64,000 bases of DNA. It comes from Paralithodes platypus (Eukaryota > Arthropoda > Malacostraca > Decapoda > Lithodidae). The stretch lies in assembly GCA_032716605.1 (NCBI GenBank), contig CM064485.1, forward strand, positions 36,170,658-36,234,657. The letters are read 5' to 3'. A model generated the notes under the pieces. It was not told where the DNA came from. It was given only the letters and a program-made list of their open reading frames with translations, and searched no databases. Shown here one piece after another: positions 1 through 10,713 of this stretch (the stretch's first letter is position 1; each line of letters begins with the position of its first letter). The position numbers were made by a program, and so were the translations under genes.

Positions 1-1100
1 AGGGACGGTCGAGCCAAAATGCCTGGACACACGGAGTTTGAAGCATAGGAAGAGGGAAATACTGATTCAGGTAGAGAGTTCCAGAGCTCAGCTGTTGAAT
101 AGAAGAAAGATTGAGAGTAACGTTTCACTCTTGGATTGGACAGTTGCACAGAGTAGGGGTGGGATTGTGTTGCAAGATGGGTGCTACATGTTCTACGAAG
201 ATGGGGTGGTATACACTGAGAGAGCTCTGAGGAACACTGATTATTCTAATAGCGGTAGAAAAGTGAGAGAGATGCAACATTGCAGCGAAGAGAGAGAGAC
301 TGCAAAGAGTTGGTGAGACGGAAGGCTTTCTTTTCCACTTTGTCCAGAAGTGCTTGTGTGAGAGGATCCTCCCCACAAGTGTGAACAATACTCAGAACAT
401 GGACGCTCTGTGCCCCTGTATAGAGAAAGAAACTGTGCAGGGGTAAAGAACTCCCGGAGGCGGTTGAGCACACCCAGCTTCTGGGAAGCTGTTTTACCAA
501 GAGTGGTAATATGGTCTTACCAAGAGAGACCTGAAGAAATAGAGACACCGAGTATATTAAGAGAAGATGCAGGGTTAATTTGTATGTTGTTGAAGAGTAG
601 GTCATAGTTTTCTGGAAGGAGACGACAAGTAGACAGATGGAAGAATTGAATTTTGGAAGCATTGAAAGTGACAAGGCTTTCACTGCCCCAATTAGAGATA
701 ATAGAGAGATCAGAAGATAGGTTCCTTACGGCCTCCTTACGTGAATTTTGGCGTTCTTGCTGCGAAAAATATTGAGAAAGTCTAGTAGAATAATGTAATG
801 TAGAGTCGTCAGCATATGAGTGAATTTGGCTGAAGGTGCAGTTGAGAAGGTCGTTAATGAATAAGCATAATAGAAAGAGAATTGGAGATAGGACAGAACC
901 CTGAAGAACACTGAGGTTGATGGGTTGAGGAAGTGAACGGTGGCCATCCACAACCGCAGCTATGGAACGGAGGGAAAGGAAATTAGAGTCAAAGGCACAG
1001 ATGGAGGGATAGAAACCGAAGGAGGGTAGTTTAGAAATTAGAGATTTATGCCAAACTCTATCGAAGGCCTTCAATATGTTTAGCGCAACAGAAAGTCTCA
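1..1100 (-). mobile_element. Jockey-like LINE (J1 family), 3' portion
   Basis: The minus strand carries the RT and C-terminal region of a non-LTR retrotransposon, cut by the window edge at its 3' side. The same family is present on the plus strand at 8.3-23.0 kb: the first bases here are the reverse complement of sequence near 22860-22910. The 5' end is truncated inside RT near 1085-1100, where similarity stops. Clade (Jockey/I-like) is assigned from the style of the RT motifs only. Confidence 0.85.
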
Positions 1101-1101
1101 C
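246..1101 (-). pseudogene. LINE reverse transcriptase, broken
   Basis: Non-LTR reverse transcriptase, which would copy the element RNA at a nicked target. Reading on the minus strand, the frame from 1101 to 517 contains motif A (KAFDRVWHKSL), a degraded GxPQGSVLSP motif in which Gly-Val-Pro has become Ser-Val-Leu, and the catalytic box SYADDSTLH. After about 520 the homology moves to another frame (to 246) that carries the thumb and C-terminal region. No upstream palm region, endonuclease or ORF1 is present. Frame changes make it a pseudogene. The AUG-like start of the long frame is not a real start; it lies at the truncation point. Confidence 0.85.
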
Positions 1102-3660
1102 CGAAGTCCTGAATTATGCACTACCAACTCCTAGATTCGCTGCCTAAGTAGGACTATTGGCAATCAGGTATGCTTCCTTTTGCAAAACATTCAACACATG
1201 GTGTTTTACGTTTAGACAGGGCACGTGAGGTGTCATGAGGTAAAGTTAGGTCACTGATTCGATAAGCTTTCTCCAGGGGCAACAGGAGGGCACTTCGGGT
1301 TGGGGGATGTCGTAAGAGGCAACTAAAAGAGCATAAGGGGTAAGTCGTTAATTACTGGTGCTAGGCGGGTAATACGGCCTTTACTCGGTTCTTATATTAT
1401 TCTTAACTTCTAAACTCAACACTAGGGGACGGGGCGGTTACCTATGCTATAGTCGCCAGGGGAGAGTTTCATGAATTGCAATCGATGACATGAACAAGGA
1501 TGAGGGAGATTACGAACTGGGCGTGCAATTCTAGGCTTGGGACTCCCATGTGCTGGACTATGATGCAATCCTCGTAAACAGCAGAATTATCTTCTTGCGC
1601 GGTCTAAGACCTTGTTGCTTTTGCTGTACGATGTCTTGAAGATTTTGCACCGCATACTCGTGGGCCGGCCACACTTTAATTCGACGCCTACTTTCCACAA
1701 TTGCACAACAGGAGTCCCGTCGTGCTCCAGGTGGGACGTTTGCTTGCCTTGGACTTGATCGGGTTGCCTTCAGCATCACATGTTACATGGAAGGAGCCTC
1801 TCAACGTCCTAAAGGTTATCCTTCTCCTTCAGGTTGCATGCCTCATCTTCAGCTTTACACTCTCTCATGGATGTAGAAAGGTTTGCCTTTCACTCCTCCT
1901 CCAGTTTCAGGAAATAGGCATCAGGGAATGGGGTGATTAGCCATTGCAGGTCTTGCAACTCATCCAAATAACTAGGGTCATTGGCACCAGCAGTGATTTG
2001 TACAATTTGGGCTTTGGCCTTAATTAAGCTCAAGGTCAAAGGTCATAGGAGGTTGGGGGCTTGGTTGTAGGGAGGCAGGACTAGGGGCCTGCTGTAGGTG
2101 CAGGTGAGGAGGGGATAGAGACGGCTGTTGGCCGTTGGTAGCCAATCCCCTTGGACTTTACCTAGTACTGTTCTTCCTCTGCATATCCAAGACTCTTCCT
2201 GTGCTGTGACATGTGAAATAACTAGGCTTTGAAGCTAGCAGGGTAGGCTCAATGGCTAGTGTGGGAGGCTCGATTCGAAGGAACATCAATGGAAAGGGAC
2301 TGGAAGCGATGGCCGCACTAGTTGGGTAGGTTGCCCAGGACATCTGTGTCAATTGCACTGCTTCTATCGAGGGTATTGGGGGAGATGCCGAGAAGTATCT
2401 GGTGAAGGGTAGCTGTATGGCTCTGATCCCTGATACCCCATGGGAGTGGCATCATATACTGTATGTTTTTTTCATTCCCAATAGTATTGTTTTCCTTTTG
2501 AGTATCAGCTTAATATTTCTTAATAAAACACAATAATCGTAGCAAGAGTACGGATTAGAGACAAGTTTGGAAACTGACATATAAATGTTTTTGTTCTCAT
2601 AACGGGAAACTGTTATGAACAAATTTGAGTCAGTATCTGGAATAATTTTCTGTGGATTGCAAGAAATTGGTTATCTTTATTTTTATGATTATTTTTGTTT
2701 ACATGTTTTCCTATACTCATTCAGCAATGTGGCACATAATTAAATGTCCAATGCAGCTTTTTTCCTGCATATTATTTGTTTTCAAATTTGTTATTCAGTT
2801 AATTACTGGATAATCTTCGTAATTGTGGTCTGACATTACAGCCTATGGTCTCGCGGTGATATCGCATATATTGTAATTGCCATACTGTGATTTGCTTAGA
2901 CTAAGCTCAAATATTTGACTTTGTTTTCTCAAAACAATATTAATAGTTACTGATTTGAACTAACCCTAAGAGCTGTATAACTTGTACATTTGCGGCAGTA
3001 GGATCAATGCAAGTTGTACCCAGTTACATCGATGGAATGTTATAACTTAATTTTCATGACTCAACGTAGGGGTGGATTCCTCATACACGTAGCTCTCTCC
3101 AGGAACCTAACACTTTGGGTAACTGACGGAAAAAGCCTCCCTCAGGCACTCAAATTGAATAATTGAATGTTTATGATGTTAAATTATAATTACTCGGCCT
3201 TTCACGTTTCAATTTTTATGACGGCTATGTTAAAAGTATGATGTATCGTATTTTAGATTAAACAATGTATGTGATGATTATTTTAATAGCGTCAAGTATT
3301 GTATTGTAGATGATATATAAATATCAACAATTGGCTCACTCTGATTAAGAGAAGAATATGAAAGAAGGTACTTCAATAATTATGCGTAACAAAGATATGG
3401 AGTAATAATTCCAATTCAGTAGTTTTCATGTTATGTGCATACCAAATTTATGATTTATATATACTGTAATAATTATTATAATGTAAGCTACCGCACTAGA
3501 GAATTTCAACAGCAACTACGAAAAAGGAAGAGAAACAGGCCTAGGTAGAGAGTCCAGAAGGAGAAATTAGGGACTCGAGTAGGATGACACAATTAAAAAA
3601 AAACCACACATATATCATATGAAAATATTCTTGTTGAAAAACAGGTCAATTAAATAAAAA
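1102..3660. other. No recognisable gene; AT-rich intergenic DNA
   Basis: I see no coding frame with recognisable motifs, no long repeat shared with the rest of the window and no RNA gene. The frames of 60-80 codons here lack any family signature. The stretch from about 2460 to 3660 is clearly AT-rich and ends in an A-run at about 3655-3669. Confidence 0.6.
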
Positions 3661-3987
3661 AAAAAAAAAGAAACAAGCATTTGAAATCAAATTACTGCTG
3701 CAAAAATACATTAAGTCTACAGGTAGACATAACAGTAGAAACATCATCCGACTGTACAAATTCATCAGGTAGATTGTTTCACAACTCTACTAAAAAATTG
3801 AATAAAACACCTAGAAAATTAAGTTGTAGAAATATGTACACAATTCATGGCAAAGTCATTAAAATTCAAAGTAGACCTTGTTACACATGCTGGAGCAAAA
3901 GGCTCTGGTATAACACCATGCAAAGGATGATGAGCAATATTAAAGACTTTGAACAAAATGCTGAGGGCTCCAACTTGACACCGATGA

Positions 3988-5640
3988 CTAGACCAGAGAC
4001 AATGTAGGGAAAATTAATTTTATCGATTTAAGAACTTTGTCAAGCAATTTTAAATGACAGTTGGCAGCTGACATCCAAATAGGTGAGCAATATTCAAAAT
4101 GTAGCAAATTAAACGCATAGAATGATTTGATAAGAGTGGTTTCACAATCATATGTTATATAATACTTGCAAAGCAAGCTTATCTTTTCAGCAATTGAAGA
4201 AGACAAGGAGCGGAGATGATTTTCAAAAGTCAATTTATACTCGAGAGTAACACCCAGCAAACACAAACGTTTCACATCCATACTTTGTTTGCTAATTATA
4301 TTTTAGTGAGTTTTGTTTTTTAGCATTAAGCTTCATACCCCAAAGTTAACACCAGGAGCTAATCTTAGCCAAGTGCTTGTTAAGAGATGCTGCAACTTTG
4401 TTAATTTAATTAATCAAGTTTAGGAGTAAAGTTGGTTGGTGGAGAGAACATAATAATTATGTTATTGGGTGACAGAATTAAACAATAAATAGTTGTATCA
4501 TCAGCATAAGAAATACATTTATTTTCAAGCCCAGATCCCAAATCAGCAGTATAAAAATGAAGAACAGAGGCCCGAGGACGCTGCCAACGAGACACCTGAA
4601 ACAACAAGCGTTGAAACAGAACAACTTCTACAAAAGGACAACATGTTGAGACCTGTTCCTTAAAACATCTTTAAATATACTAAACAAATTTCCGCCAATA
4701 CCAAGGTGTTGCAGCTTATATTGGAGGGATTTATGATTTACAAGATAAAAAGCAGAACTAAAATCAATAGCCATAACACAAGATTCATACCCTTGATACA
4801 ACAAAGATTATGGATCATGAGTGTCAAAAGTGCATCACATATACCCAAACCCCTGCGAAAACCAAACTGAGAATTAGGAAGTAAATTCAAATGATTACAG
4901 TAAGAAGAAAGGCGTCTGGCAAAAAGCCCCTTAAAGATCTTAGAAAGGATTGGCGTAATAGAAATAAGGCGACATTGAGAGGGAAATGTTGAAGCAGTAT
5001 CTCCCTTCGGAATAGGGATAATGTTATAGCCTTACGCCAACAATGCGGAAAACACCAGATTTCAAGAGTAGCCTAATGTTACAGCCAATTTAGGTACTAA
5101 GACCACAGCAATTTCCATAAAGAGGAGAGGGAAAAAGCATCAGGGTCACTTCCAACATAAGTAACAAGTTCAAGTAAATACTTTCTCAGTTCAGCAGATT
5201 TGAATGTAACTGAACTGACACCAGAACTTGGGAAGCATGTTAAGGGCCATAGCAACTCTTGATCACTCTGCTTAATAATGAAAATATAAGAGATAATAAT
5301 TGCCTTCTTAATTGATCAAAAGAAAAAGTACCGTCAGAACCGCGAAGTGGGGGTATAGAGTATTAATTTCCAAACAATGAGGACTTCAAACAAGGTCACA
5401 ATTTATGTGGCTGAGTTGCTCCTGCAAGAACCTCCTGTAGGTGGGATTTATATTCTGCTTCAGCTGCATTATGAACTCTCTGCGCAACTGCCCTGATAAA
5501 TATATAATTATCCCAAAGCGACTGGGTATTACGTCTCCAGAGATATTAGGCAACCTGTTTGTCATCAATGATACGCTTGCAGTCGTCGTTCAACCAGTCT
5601 TTATCTTTAATGTGGGATTTAATTGTTTAAGATGAAACTA
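3988..5640 (-). pseudogene. LINE J3 reverse transcriptase, broken
   Basis: On the minus strand short frames together read as a non-LTR RT. There is a fingers region with QFGFRRGLG near 4850-4880, motif A as AIDFSSAFYLVNHKSL near 4730-4780, the catalytic box ISYADDTTIY near 4490-4515, and the thumb/C-terminal region LGVTLEYKLTFENHL onward at 3988-4281. The A and C motif aspartates are still readable, but frameshifts separate the blocks and no frame exceeds 100 codons. C-terminal residues (an LPDEF-like block) continue in other frames to about 3700. Clade is uncertain. Confidence 0.75.
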
Positions 5641-5766
5641 TTGTACGAAGACTATGTATAAGACAGTTATTTAAGAGCTAAATCAGGGTCATCGGATCTT
5701 AGTATGAGGTTCTATTGAATGTGATTAACCTCATCACATACATTATCCCAATTAACCAGAGATTTG

Positions 5767-6230
5767 AAATTGACCTGACGCGTAATAGTAATATCAGGCA
5801 CTATAAATTGACCTGACGCGTAATAGTAATATCAGGCACTATAAATTGACCTGACGCGTAATAGTAATATCAGGCACTATAAATTGACCTGACGCATAAT
5901 AGTAATATCAGGCACTATAAATTGACCTGACGCGTAATAGTAATATCAGGCACTATAAATTGACCTGACGCGTAATAGTAATATCAGGCACTATAAATTG
6001 ACCTGACGCGTAATAGTAATATCAGGCACTATAAATTGACCTGACGCGTAATAGTAATATCAGGCACTATAAATTGACCTGACGCGTAATAGTAATATCA
6101 GGCACTATAAATTGACCTGACGCGTAATAGTAATATCAGGCACTATAAATTGACCTGACGCGTAATAGTAATATCAGGCACTATAAATTGACCTAACGCG
6201 TAATAGTAATATCAGGCACTATAAATTTAA
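5767..6230. repeat. 38-bp tandem array, about 12 copies
   Basis: A near-perfect direct repeat. The unit contains the core CCTGACGCGTAATAGTAATA and recurs every 38 bp (for example at 5774 and 5812). Only a few substitutions are visible: one unit has GACGCATAA, and the last has CCTAACGCG. It lies inside the J3 LINE, where one unit plus flanks reads as ordinary LINE coding sequence on the minus strand, so the array looks like local expansion of a coding segment. Units are directly abutting with no spacers, which excludes CRISPR. Confidence 0.95.
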
Positions 6231-6240
6231 GATTAATGTT

Positions 6241-6880
6241 ACAGCTGATGGCATTGTGTTTAGAAGTATCGTATACAATGCAAAAACGGCAGTCTCACCT
6301 GGAACATCTGTGAACACTAAATTAAGACAATTCCCAGAAAAAAATGTGTAGGTCCTGTAATCAGCTGATCACAAGACAACTTTGCAGAATCCAGAGCAGG
6401 GAGACCACTTCTATTTGTTGGAGAGATCGAATTCAACCATTCTTGATGATGTGCATTGACATCTCCAACAAAGATAGAAGTGGACTTAACAGAAGAAGTG
6501 GACTGTATTGAAGCCATGGCAGTTAAAAGACAAGCATATAAATTACTGTTGGCATCAGGCTGAATATGTAATGGGTATTATACTTCCTGGAAACTTTGAT
6601 TAATAGCTTCTCTTGGCGATCACAAGCAAACCTAGTTAGATTCCGGACATTATAACCAGATATGATGTATAAACTCTTACTACGAGCACGGGGAAAAGAG
6701 AATTGCCGAATTAGAAATGCTTTATTCAAGTTTGGGATAAGAAGCTCAGTATTTAGAAACAATAGTTTCAGAACACAAGACAAAATATTTATCAACAGTT
6801 GCCATAGCAAGATCCTTGATATTCTTATTAAGCCCGCGGATATTTGAATCTATAATGCGGCAAATTCAAGCAAGTTGTCT
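6241..6880 (-). pseudogene. LINE J3 endonuclease domain, broken
   Basis: On the minus strand this region reads as the start and middle of an exonuclease-endonuclease-phosphatase domain, the enzyme that nicks target DNA for non-LTR elements. Visible blocks are an N-terminal NIRGLNKN near 6840-6865, then IFVGDVNAHHQEWLNS (the GDxNAHH block) near 6430-6475, and CDQLITGPTH further on. Two frames (6523-6810 and 6317-6517) carry most of it, with frame changes between. The C-terminal catalytic SDH block is not clear, and the domain then runs into the 38-bp array. Confidence 0.75.
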
Positions 6881-6890
6881 ACGATGACTG

Positions 6891-7246
6891 GGATTTAATT
6901 AAAGATCACCGGACAAAAAGACAAACTCAAATAAATAAAGTTGAAAGAAAATCCCATACAATATAAATAAAAGTAAATAATGGCAATATACAGTCCACCC
7001 AGAAAGAGCCCTCAGACCTGAGTAAGGCAAAATACCCCTAAACAACGCCATATCCAAGAGGTAACAGTAGAGGTGGATTTTTAAAAAGCAGACAATAAGT
7101 CTTCTTCATCGGCCTGCTGTAACCACCCTAAATAGAAACAGAATATTGTAATAATAGATAGGAACAAATGATTTACAGCACCATAACAACAGATATGGAT
7201 GAACAAAACAGACAAAGTAAGACCCCAGTACAGAGGCTATGGTCAT
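6891..7246. other. No recognisable feature
   Basis: No coding frame, repeat or RNA gene is recognised between the J3 LINE and the CR1-B fragment. Confidence 0.5.
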
Positions 7247-7345
7247 ACATAAGAACATAAGAACATGGGAGTCTGCAGAAAGCCGATTGTCCTAAGCAAG
7301 GCAGATCCCTGTCCCACACAACCCCAATTACATCTTAACACCCAT
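7247..7345 (-). mobile_element. CR1-B LINE 3'-end fragment
   Basis: This stretch begins with ACATAAGAACATAAGAAC and then closely matches 60207-60300, the 3' end of a longer minus-strand CR1-like LINE. On the minus strand it ends in a short TTATGTTC microsatellite, the kind of short 3' tandem tail typical of CR1-group LINEs. It is therefore a severely 5'-truncated insertion of that family. The far boundary is approximate. Confidence 0.75.
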
Positions 7346-7996
7346 CGTGGCAAAATTATCATAAGGCTGCTAGATGGCCGATGACTAAAATAGTTCATCC
7401 GGCCTTTAATTGGTATTATGTTATCCTACAGCGTGTCTAGCCACCCGCCACACCAAGTGAAATCTGGTGGGAGAGCCGTTTTATTTGCCGACAACTCTAC
7501 CATGGAACAGGCAGATTACATGTTATTGGTAGCAGGAAATAGTGAAATTGGTCTTAACGGCCTGTGAGTTTGTCTAAATGGTAATATAATAGTGACGTAA
7601 AATTCAATTTTAAGTTTGCAATCTTCTGCACCAAATGCATTTCTCTTTATATTCATTCTTGAGAAATTGAGAAATGCTTAAATGTATATCATAATTTCCA
7701 TGCTGACTCCCTGTAAAGGCAGGAAGTAGTTGGCAATACGTAGGCTCACGACCCAGATGATTTGCGTTCTATCTCGGACAGATGGTGTTATTTGGGCAGT
7801 CTTTGCACAACCTATGTCGTTATTCATCTAGCAGTAAATGGGAACCTTGAGTTAGTGACCAAGATATGTGACATCATATCTAAACAAATCATCTGTGGTC
7901 AATGTTCGTAGCACAAGTCTTATTTTTCTCGATGAATTGGTATTTAATAGAAAGCTAAAATAATGATGATGATGTTGATGATGATCATCATCATGT

Positions 7997-8032
<36 letters not shown>

Positions 8033-8309
8033 GTGTAGTACTTAAACTTAAAATCACTGTTCTACTAGGGTAGGAATAATTCGACAGTTGTTTAAAAATT
8101 CGAGTTATTATTTAACAAACTTCTAAAGAAACAATAATCCGCATAGCAATTGATTCTCTGTTCGGGTCAAAATGGGTTCAAACTGGAGATTTGAATAGCG
8201 AAGACTGTTCAGCATATATTGCACTTTGGAATTGTTACATTCCCATTACTATCTATCTGGACAATAGACACCTCCAGCTAGGTCTATCCTAAAGAAAATC
8301 CTACCTCTC
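7346..8309. other. No recognisable gene
   Basis: AT-rich sequence with trinucleotide microsatellites near 7964-8032 and nothing else I can identify. Confidence 0.5.
7964..8032. repeat. (GAT)n / (ATT)n microsatellites
   Basis: An imperfect ATGATG/ATCATC tract is followed by about eleven ATT trinucleotides at 7999-8032. Confidence 0.95.
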
Positions 8310-8449
8310 TATCTCACATGATTAATGAACTTCATTACATCAATCTCGACACGCCTCAGTGTCCCCAGGGGTGAGGGTGACCGACCAGAAATGCCACCAT
8401 CACTCTGTCCCCTGAAAATTACTCGCCAAAATGCTCTGGACCACCACCT

Positions 8450-8787
8450 TCTACTCTTACTATTAATTTGTGTAATATTCGTGGCTTTTCCTCTAACTTC
8501 CACTCTGTGGAACACCCCCTCTCCTCTGCCAACCCAGATCTTCTCTTTCTCACCGAGACACAGTTGTCTGGGGCTACTGACAGCAAACCCTTCTCTGTAT
8601 CCTCATGCTATCTCTATCCTCAGTTTCGAGTCAAAGGTGGATGTTGCGTTTATGTACGCAACAATCTTGTTTTTTCTCGTGTTCCCAACTTAGATTCTCT
8701 GAATTCTCAACTCTCTGGCTAAAGCTTTCTTGTCACTCGCAAACTAAATATTTCTGCCCTGTCTATCTCTCCCCTAATTCTACTGAC
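8450..8787 (+). pseudogene. LINE J1 endonuclease, N-terminal part
   Basis: N-terminal half of an apurinic-like endonuclease. The frame starting at 8468 reads CNIRGFSSNFHSVEH, then PDLLFLTETQLSG with the catalytic Glu block LTET, then a GGCCVYVRNNL block. A stop falls at 8720-8722, and homology continues in another frame to VYLSPNSTD at 8787, where the CR1-A LINE begins. The remainder of the domain resumes at 10714. Stops make it non-functional. Confidence 0.8.
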
Positions 8788-10713
8788 CTTCTTTGCCTCA
8801 GTTTTTACAACAGAAGACCTCAGTGATATCCCTACAGCATCGCCGTTTCAGATTGATAATTCTGATGTTCTAAGCAATATCACCATTACAGAGAGAGAAG
8901 TATTGAAATGTTTAGATAAACTCAAGGTAAATAAATCGCCCGGACTTGATACAATCTCACCTAGAGTTCTAAAGGAAGCTAAGGATGAGCTCTCCATACC
9001 ACTGACATTGCTATTCAATAAATCCTTGCAGTCTGGAACTAAGCCCGATCAGTGGAAGCTAGCCAACATAACACCGATATTTAAAAAAGGCAGCAAATCC
9101 CTACTCAGTAACTATCGTCCAATTAGCTTAACCTCAGTTGTATGTAAAATGCTAGAAACACTCATAAGAGACAAACTCGTAAATCACTTAGAGGAAAATA
9201 ACATACTTAAGGATACTCAACACGGGGCTTTCGTAACAAACGTTCCTGCTTAACAAACCTCTTAGATTTCTTCCACGTTATCCTCAACCTCTATGATGAG
9301 ACTAAAGCTGTAGATATTATATACCTTGATTTACTAAAGGCCCTTGACAAAGTTCCCCACAAACGTTTACTGCTAAAATTAAAAGCGCATGGAATACAAG
9401 ACGGTGTGTTGAAATGGTTAGAAAATTGACTCAGCGACATACGGCAAAGAGTAGTCATAAACAAAAAGGCATCTAAATAGACCAATGAAAGTAGTGGGGT
9501 ACCCCAGGGATCGGTACTAGGACCAATTATCTTTCTAATTTACATCAACAACATAGATGAGGGTCTCACCTGTACAATCTTAAAGTTTGCTGACGATACA
9601 AAAATTGCAATTAGCGTACTCTCAAAAGAACAAGTTGACCATATGCAACACAATCTAGATAAGTTGTCATGTTGGGCCCAAATTTGGCAAATGAGTTTCA
9701 ATGCGGATAAATGTAAAGTACTACATATCGGATACCGAAATGAGAAAGCAAAGTAGTTGATGAATGGCACTCAGCTTAAAATTGTAGACAGAGAAACCGA
9801 TCTGGGAGTAACTATATCGAGTAACCTAAAACCGAGTCAGCAATGTTCAGAAGTTGTTAATAAAATAATTGGCTTTATAGGCAGGTCATTTGAGCATAAA
9901 TCCAAATAAGTTATCATAACCCTTTACAATTCCTTAGTGTGCCCTCTTCTGGAATACTGCGAATCCAGGTGTCCTTATTACCAAAAAGATATAGACAAGC
10001 TAGAACGAGTTCAACGTAGAGTTACCAAAATGATACCTAGCCTAAAGAACAAACCATACGAGGAGTGTCTTAGAGAATTAAATCTACAGTATTTCCTTTA
10101 ACCCAGCATAGATTAAGAGGTGACTTAATTCAAGTGTTCAAAATAATCAAAGGCATTGGCAATGTGAACTGTAGTAAGTACTTCACTATCGACCAATCTA
10201 ATTACACGAGGGGAAACGGTTGCAAAATTATTGGTATATCTTTTATCTCACACGAATCTAAGAATTTCTTCTTCAATCAAGTTGTCAACTTGTGGAATGG
10301 GCTTCCCCAAGACGTTATAGACTGCAGCACCGTTGATTCTTTTAAACTTCGCCCAGACAAATATATTGCTTCAAACCCGCGACTGACTGCGTTTGTAAAT
10401 GAATAACTTAATATTATTCCCCCCTCAGATTCATCAAGGATTATTGCGTATATATATTACTAAGACGTTACTTTTTTCCCAGATATACGAAAGATCACTT
10501 ATAACAGTGTTATGTTACTAATCCATCTGTCCCTTACTAACTTCCTAATCCTGCCACGGACATTAGTTTAAGGGCTGTAGTTCCCTTTCCAATTTTCCCT
10601 TACCCACTTTAAACCACTGTTTTGACACCTGATCCTCAGTATTTTGGAGGACAAGCAGCCTAGAGGGGTCACTAGAACTGTTGTTGCTTGATTTCCTTTG
10701 TACTCCTTTGTAC
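8788..10713 (+). mobile_element. CR1-A LINE, 5'-truncated, nested in J1
   Basis: A CR1-like LINE sits inside the J1 endonuclease. Its start matches the RT linker region of the longer copy at about 33100, so it lost ORF1, the endonuclease and the start of ORF2. Its 3' UTR (10407-10713) matches 36831-37062, and it ends in repeats of CTCCTTTGTA. The flanking LINE reads through if this segment is removed (left edge ...CTACTGAC, right edge TATCCAAAATTC). Any target-site duplication is at most about 3 bp (TAC). Confidence 0.9.
8797..10406 (+). pseudogene. CR1-A reverse transcriptase, broken
   Basis: RT and C-terminal region of a CR1-type ORF2. The frame to 9253 carries KSPGLDTISPRVLKEAKDE, WKLANITPIFKKGSKS and [16 protein letters not shown]. 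One extra base near 9227 shifts the frame just after DTQHG. Further on lie a motif A block whose context is altered to IIYLDLLKALDKVPHK, then [13 protein letters not shown] near 9495, then the catalytic box FADDTKIA near 9588-9610 (intact here, unlike the 30-37 kb copy). The last frame (10134-10406) is the typical CR1 C-terminus with VVNLWNGLP. Stops occur near 9428, 9478, 9756 and 9907. Confidence 0.9.

Larger units (their letters stand above)
3661..6890 (-). mobile_element. Degenerate Jockey-like LINE (J3 family)
   Basis: A decayed non-LTR element. Reading the minus strand from 6890 downward there is an apurinic-type endonuclease region (about 6880-6240), then RT (about 5640-4400), then the C-terminal region (4281-3680). 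Many stops and frameshifts interrupt all parts. A 38-bp tandem array sits in the linker between endonuclease and RT. Neither terminus is defined: no poly-A tail or target-site duplication is obvious, and the A-run near 3655 is in the wrong orientation to be its tail. Confidence 0.8.

Noticed and set aside
3681..4007. Plus-strand frame of 108 codons
   Set aside because: The opposite strand here reads as the C-terminal region of the J3 LINE, so the plus frame is a shadow.
5767..6230. 38-bp periodic array as a CRISPR
   Set aside because: Units abut directly with no unique spacers, the setting is a eukaryotic LINE, and no cas genes exist.
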